Assembly (NCBI GenBank): GCA_947506075.1
Contig: CANNNN010000076.1
Coordinates: 1-9,820 of the forward strand
Direction of reading: 5' to 3'
Origin: Methylococcaceae bacterium
GTDB taxonomy: Bacteria; Pseudomonadota; Gammaproteobacteria; Methylococcales; Methylomonadaceae
Length of the DNA stretch: 9,820 bases
How positions within the stretch are numbered: the stretch's first letter is position 1; each line of letters begins with the position of its first letter. The notes below the pieces were generated by a model that searched no databases, was not told the DNA's origin, and worked only from the letters and a program-made list of their open reading frames with translations. Below are positions 7,014 to 9,820 of this stretch, one piece after another. The position numbers and the translations under genes were made by a program.

Positions 7014-8906
7014 GGGCATCCAGGTCCACAGCGAAATCTTAATCCACCCAACCAGGCGCCTTGTCCATATCCAAAGCAGCTTATCGTCCCCGACCTTAAC
7101 CTTGCCTATGCCTTCCATGCCGGGCCTCAAAAAAGGCATCGCACGCTCAAGTTCGGCTTCTACGCGAAAATAAGTCAGTCCTTCCTCGGAAGTCGCGACC
7201 GGCGTCACTTTTTTAACAACAAAGGGTATCGTATCGTCGGTGATTCCCGATAGAGCCAACTGCCCGACCTGATCGACCGCAACATAGCTGATATCGCGTT
7301 CGTCCACCTTTAAAATGACCCGGTAAGTATCCAGAGGTGCAATTTCAAACAATACTTTGCCTTGCTCGACCGGCGCCCCCAGCATTTGACTTAAATCGCC
7401 GGAGACCACAATGCCGTCGTATGGCGCGCGGATTTTGGACCTATCCAGTTTTTCTCTGACCAGACTCAACTCGGCTTCGGTTTGATTCAATTGTGCAGCC
7501 AACACACTGGTCGAAGATCGCTCATGCTTGGCCAGCGCATCACGATATTTGCGCAGGGTTTGTTCTCTTTCACTGTCGAGTCGATTCTTTTCCAGTTTTA
7601 AATCCTTGTCTTCCAAGGTCGCGATGATTTGTCCTGCGGCAACCGTATCCCCTGCCCTTACCGGCGCCTGATCGATGTAGCCTTCGAAAGGGACTACGGC
7701 AGCGCGTTGCACCAAACCTTCCAGCGTTGTTTTTGCGGTAATACGGAACTCGCCTTCTGCAAACAGCACAAAAGCCAAAACCAGCAGTGCCAGCGTTGCA
7801 AAAGTCTTGTAAACGGTATGATAAGGCCCAAAAACCGCCGATAAACCTAGCTTCAGTTGTCGCTCCCATTTTCCGGAAAACCAGCTATCCAGCTCTTGCA
7901 ATTGTCTTATCGTAGGCGCTAAGCCACCGGCAATAGCCGCCCCGTAAGCTTGCAGGTCTTTAGCCACCGCGTCGTTAAACGGATATTCAAATACCAAAAT
8001 ACCGAAGGGCAAGCCTTTATCCTTTAATAAAAAAGAGGCGACACCTACGTCACCGGATTTTGCCAGTTGCTGATGCTCAAGGGTGATCGTTAACCGACTG
8101 GAAGTGGCATCGGAAAAACCGTAGGGGAAGCTTAAATTTCGTCGCTGGTCGTAAGCCTCTTCCATGACATTGCTAAGCCGTTGGCTTAATTCTGTTTGCA
8201 GCTTGAAATGCGCGGTGTTGGAAATCGCCCGAACCTTGATATTGCCTTTACTCACCAGGCCCAAACTGACCCGTTTCAACGCTAATTTGACCGCCAGGGA
8301 GTTCACAAACATAAACAGGGCTTTTTGAAAATCGGGTTGTTCCTGCATCAGCAGAGCAAGATCCAACGTCACAGCACTGCGTTCAGCGTGATGTTGTTTT
8401 ACCTGCACCTCCTGTTGCAGAAAATACTGCACCAGCCATGCGCTACCCCAATAAAGCTGGCGTCTGATATGTTGCAGCGCTTCAGAATCAAGTTTGCAAG
8501 AAACCGCGATAACAACCGCGCCGTATAAGTCCGATGCGGTTTCGATAGGCAGAGCGATTTGCGTATAGACCGATTCCGCATCCGAAATAAATACTGGTTC
8601 GGTAGATTTTATTTCGACACCACGGCGATCGACTAAAGCCTTTTCTGCTGCTTCTTTTAAAAGACTTAAATCAAAAAACCAATCCGGCCAAATTGCAGCG
8701 GGGACATAGGCATTATCGGTAGAAGACTTTAGCAGCACCATGCCTAACTTGATCGAGTCGTTCTGCTGAACCAACAGCTCTAACCATGATTGGCTAAGTT
8801 GTTGAGCATTTACAACATTGGCAAAAACATCCCAGTCGGTCGAGTTATCATGGACTGTTTCAGTTTGCACAGGAATGTCTACAAAACTTTGGGATAAATC
8901 AGTCAC
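7011..8906 (-). CDS. GAF-domain sensor fused to a membrane-anchored HlyD adaptor
   Basis: This 631-residue protein starts the five-gene operon. The N-terminal ~350 residues carry no signal peptide and look cytosolic. Residues about 35-165 resemble a degenerate GAF domain (ending YTQIALPIETASDLYGAVVI). Residues about 175-335 form a better GAF-like unit (ALFMFVNSLAVKLALKRVSL, then FPFGILVFEYPF-type strands around 299-310). One transmembrane helix follows (about 367-384, FATLALLVLAFVLFAEG). The periplasmic part is HlyD-like: GLVQRAAVVPFEGYIDQAPV and AGDTVAAGQIIATLEDKDL (397-437), a coiled coil (435-490), SKIRAPYDGIVVSGDLSQ (490-507), and a barrel ending LRPGMEGIGKV (593-603). The tail is tryptophan-rich (five Trp in the last 20 residues). 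The start codon is GTG with a weak GGA upstream; no in-frame ATG exists before the nearest stop. A cytosolic ligand or partner sensed by GAF could gate assembly of the exporter; this is inferred. The ligand is unknown. Confidence 0.85.
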   Translation of the reverse strand: MTDLSQSFVDIPVQTETVHDNSTDWDVFANVVNAQQLSQSWLELLVQQNDSIKLGMVLLKSSTDNAYVPAAIWPDWFFDLSLLKEAAEKALVDRRGVEIKSTEPVFISDAESVYTQIALPIETASDLYGAVVIAVSCKLDSEALQHIRRQLYWGSAWLVQYFLQQEVQVKQHHAERSAVTLDLALLMQEQPDFQKALFMFVNSLAVKLALKRVSLGLVSKGNIKVRAISNTAHFKLQTELSQRLSNVMEEAYDQRRNLSFPYGFSDATSSRLTITLEHQQLAKSGDVGVASFLLKDKGLPFGILVFEYPFNDAVAKDLQAYGAAIAGGLAPTIRQLQELDSWFSGKWERQLKLGLSAVFGPYHTVYKTFATLALLVLAFVLFAEGEFRITAKTTLEGLVQRAAVVPFEGYIDQAPVRAGDTVAAGQIIATLEDKDLKLEKNRLDSEREQTLRKYRDALAKHERSSTSVLAAQLNQTEAELSLVREKLDRSKIRAPYDGIVVSGDLSQMLGAPVEQGKVLFEIAPLDTYRVILKVDERDISYVAVDQVGQLALSGITDDTIPFVVKKVTPVATSEEGLTYFRVEAELERAMPFLRPGMEGIGKVKVGDDKLLWIWTRRLVGWIKISLWTWMP

Positions 8907-8932
8907 ACCATTTCCGTGAATTAATATTATTT

Positions 8933-8946
8933 GATCTTGAAAGATC
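8933..8946. promoter_or_regulatory. Inverted repeat, possible operator
   Basis: The sequence gatcttgaaagatc has perfect six-base arms (GATCTT/AAGATC) around two bases and ends 27 bp before the GTG of the GAF-HlyD gene. Its size and position suit a dimeric repressor site or a site near the transcription start. No regulator gene is present in the window, so this is only a candidate. Confidence 0.25.
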
Positions 8947-9004
8947 GTTAGAGGTTTGGGTCAATATAACATAATCCGGTAGCTTCAAAGGGTAGCGTTG
9001 GTTT

Positions 9005-9023
9005 GCAACTATAGCGAAGTTGC
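9005..9023. repeat. Short inverted repeat in operon leader
   Basis: Perfect six-base arms GCAACT/AGTTGC flank a seven-base loop. No T-run follows on either strand, so it does not look like an intrinsic terminator. It could be a protein-binding site or chance. Confidence 0.2.
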
Positions 9024-9087
9024 CACCACCACAACAAAACAAGCTTAAAAACATGCATACATATTAAGAAATGAACCCTCTTGAAAT

Positions 9088-9109
9088 GAGACATAACGGG
9101 ATTTGTCTC
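9088..9109 (-). terminator. Possible weak hairpin after the small secreted protein gene
   Basis: GAGACA and TGTCTC form a perfect six-base stem with a ten-base loop, about 27 bp beyond the stop of the 148-codon gene. On the minus strand it is followed by ATTTC, not a proper T-run. If it works at all, it would be a weak or partial terminator separating this gene from the downstream operon. Confidence 0.22.
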
Positions 9110-9135
9110 CCCCAACCGGCTTCGTGTTACCTCAA

Positions 9136-9582
9136 TCATTCACCAAGATAAGGACACTCTATGTTCAGTTGTTTATCAATAATTCCCAGCAATAAATTAG
9201 CATGTCCGGAAGGCGTTACCTTTATGAGGTTCCGCGTATGGTAAGTCCCGCCGTTTATTGCCTGATCATCAAAACAGATCAACAAATAAGAGTCTGTAGT
9301 TTTAATCATTTCAAAATGCATCCTCCAATTAATAGAGGTGTTAATCAGATCCGCATTTAATTCATTGGCATGAATCACGTTAAAACCATATTCATGAAGC
9401 GATGATTTCCCGGGTTCTCGCCTAGGTCCAATCGAGTTTCGAAAAGTCGTTACATCAAGATGCGCCACTACATATAACAAGAGCCCCTTACTCGGCCAAG
9501 CAACTACCTCGCTAGGCTGAGTAAGGTCGCTTTTTTCTGCTGATCTTACGTTAAAGCTCCATACAAATAACAGCCAGAACAT
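9136..9582 (-). CDS. Small predicted secreted protein of unknown family
   Basis: The 148-residue product begins MFWLLFVWSFNVRSA, a short hydrophobic stretch ending in a small residue, as in a signal peptide; cleavage before EKS would leave about 133 residues. The mature part is mixed polar and hydrophobic (for example VVAWPSKGLLLYVVAHLDV and SYLLICFDDQAINGG), with one cysteine in the middle (ICFDD) and one near the end (IECPYLGE). These two cysteines could pair. I recognise no family. The ATG has no clear ribosome binding site, but an in-frame stop 24 bases upstream limits the choice. It lies 84 bp after the truncated right-edge gene and 229 bp before the export operon, on the same strand. 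That position would suit an accessory, inhibitor or chaperone of the exported protein; this is only inferred from location. Confidence 0.6.
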   Translation of the reverse strand: MFWLLFVWSFNVRSAEKSDLTQPSEVVAWPSKGLLLYVVAHLDVTTFRNSIGPRREPGKSSLHEYGFNVIHANELNADLINTSINWRMHFEMIKTTDSYLLICFDDQAINGGTYHTRNLIKVTPSGHANLLLGIIDKQLNIECPYLGE

Positions 9583-9666
9583 AATAACAACGGAAGTTTC
9601 ACTCGCTCAACTCATACAAGCTACTTATCGGCGAAAAACAAAACCAACAATGCTGGGTTCCCGAAT
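9583..9666. other. Short spacer between right-edge gene and small secreted protein
   Basis: These 84 bp hold no gene. A T-rich run (GGTTTTGTTTTTC on the minus strand) follows the stop of the right-edge gene, but I found no stable hairpin before it, so neither a terminator nor a promoter is called. Confidence 0.4.
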
Positions 9667-9820
9667 TCAAACTACCACCTTGACCACAGCCCCTTGAGTG
9701 GTGGACACCATCAACGAGCCATCCGGATTAAAGGCCAGGCCGCTAATGGTGTTGCTGTTGACCAGCTGGCTGACCAAATCCACCCGCTGTAGCTCAACAC
9801 CACTGCGATTGACTTTGATC
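9667..9820 (-). CDS. C-terminal end of a repeat-rich or beta-propeller-like protein (partial)
   Basis: The frame is open from the right edge and ends with TGA (9667-9669), giving 50 residues. It begins IKVNRSGVELQRVDL and ends in ISGLAFNPDGSLMVSTTQG followed by AVVKVVV. The G-L-A-F-N-P-D-G-S-L-x-V-S-T pattern is typical of NHL, SMP-30/gluconolactonase and related propeller repeats, where each blade repeats an 'IAFNPDGTLYV' strand pair. It ends directly after the last strand. The GC content is higher than in the adjacent small gene. The rest of the protein is outside the window, so size and other domains are unknown. It lies upstream of the export genes on the same strand and is the obvious candidate for their substrate, but this is inference. 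Confidence 0.6.
   Translation of the reverse strand, partial: IKVNRSGVELQRVDLVSQLVNSNTISGLAFNPDGSLMVSTTQGAVVKVVV

Larger units (their letters stand above)
8907..9135. other. Intergenic region upstream of the five-gene operon
   Basis: This 229-bp AT-rich gap should hold the operon promoter. It contains three short inverted repeats (8933-8946, 9005-9023, 9088-9109). On the minus strand a loose sigma-70-like TTGAAG...TATTGA pair with a 16-base spacer sits around 8960-8988, but the match is too weak to call. A 63-codon reading frame (8948-9139, minus) overlaps the upstream stop as ATGA. It has no family signature and spans the repeats, so I do not count it as a gene. Confidence 0.45.

Noticed and set aside
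7570..7869. 99-codon minus-strand frame inside the GAF-HlyD gene
   Set aside because: A frame-shifted shadow of the HlyD domain, rich in Arg/Gly, with no independent start signal.
649..8906. Ordinary type I secretion or RND efflux operon
   Set aside because: No ABC ATPase/permease or RND pump is encoded in the window, and the SecA-like gene sits where a pump gene would be expected.
8948..9139. 63-codon frame starting in an ATGA overlap with the 148-codon gene
   Set aside because: The overlap hints at coupling and there is a short hydrophobic stretch, but the product has no recognisable features and covers several inverted repeats; more likely leader DNA.

Overview
The window looks like an accessory region of a Gram-negative proteobacterium, probably a gammaproteobacterium. 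The evidence is a TolC-type outer-membrane factor, periplasmic adaptors with Sec signal peptides, moderate GC, and a REP-like palindrome behind the operon. The overall gene mix recalls methanotroph-type Gammaproteobacteria, but that placement is from memory and was not tested.

Almost everything is transcribed on the minus strand, so the biological order runs from high to low coordinates. At the right edge (9667-9820) is the last 50 codons of a protein that leaves the window; its tail reads like the closing strand of a beta-propeller or other repeat-rich protein. Next is a small predicted secreted protein of unknown family (9136-9582). A 229-bp gap follows, holding several short inverted repeats and a plausible operator. 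Then come five tightly packed genes: a GAF-domain/membrane/HlyD fusion (7011-8906); a PqqD-like/M50 metalloprotease/HlyD membrane protein (4840-7011 or 7029); a shortened SecA-like ATPase (2859-4847); a soluble periplasmic adaptor (2007-2834); and a TolC-like outer-membrane protein (649-1959). The first three genes overlap one another and the last two follow within about 50 bp, so this is almost certainly one operon.

The operon has every layer of a trans-envelope export machine (outer-membrane channel, periplasmic adaptor, two inner-membrane-anchored HlyD proteins), but this window has no ABC transporter or RND pump. The only energy-coupling protein is the SecA-like ATPase, which keeps the motor motifs and lacks most of the SecA C-terminal third. 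My main inference is a non-canonical secretion system in which a SecA paralogue, a membrane metalloprotease and a GAF-regulated adaptor work with a TolC channel. The cut-off protein at the right edge is a candidate substrate.

The left 0.6 kb is unrelated debris on the plus strand: the C-terminal end of a probable IS66-type transposase (2-136), about 180 bp without a convincing gene, and the 3' remnant of a DUF3368/PIN-like (VapC-type) toxin gene (319-567). A 41-bp REP-like palindrome (588-628) lies between this remnant and the convergent TolC gene. I saw no tRNA, rRNA or CRISPR array.
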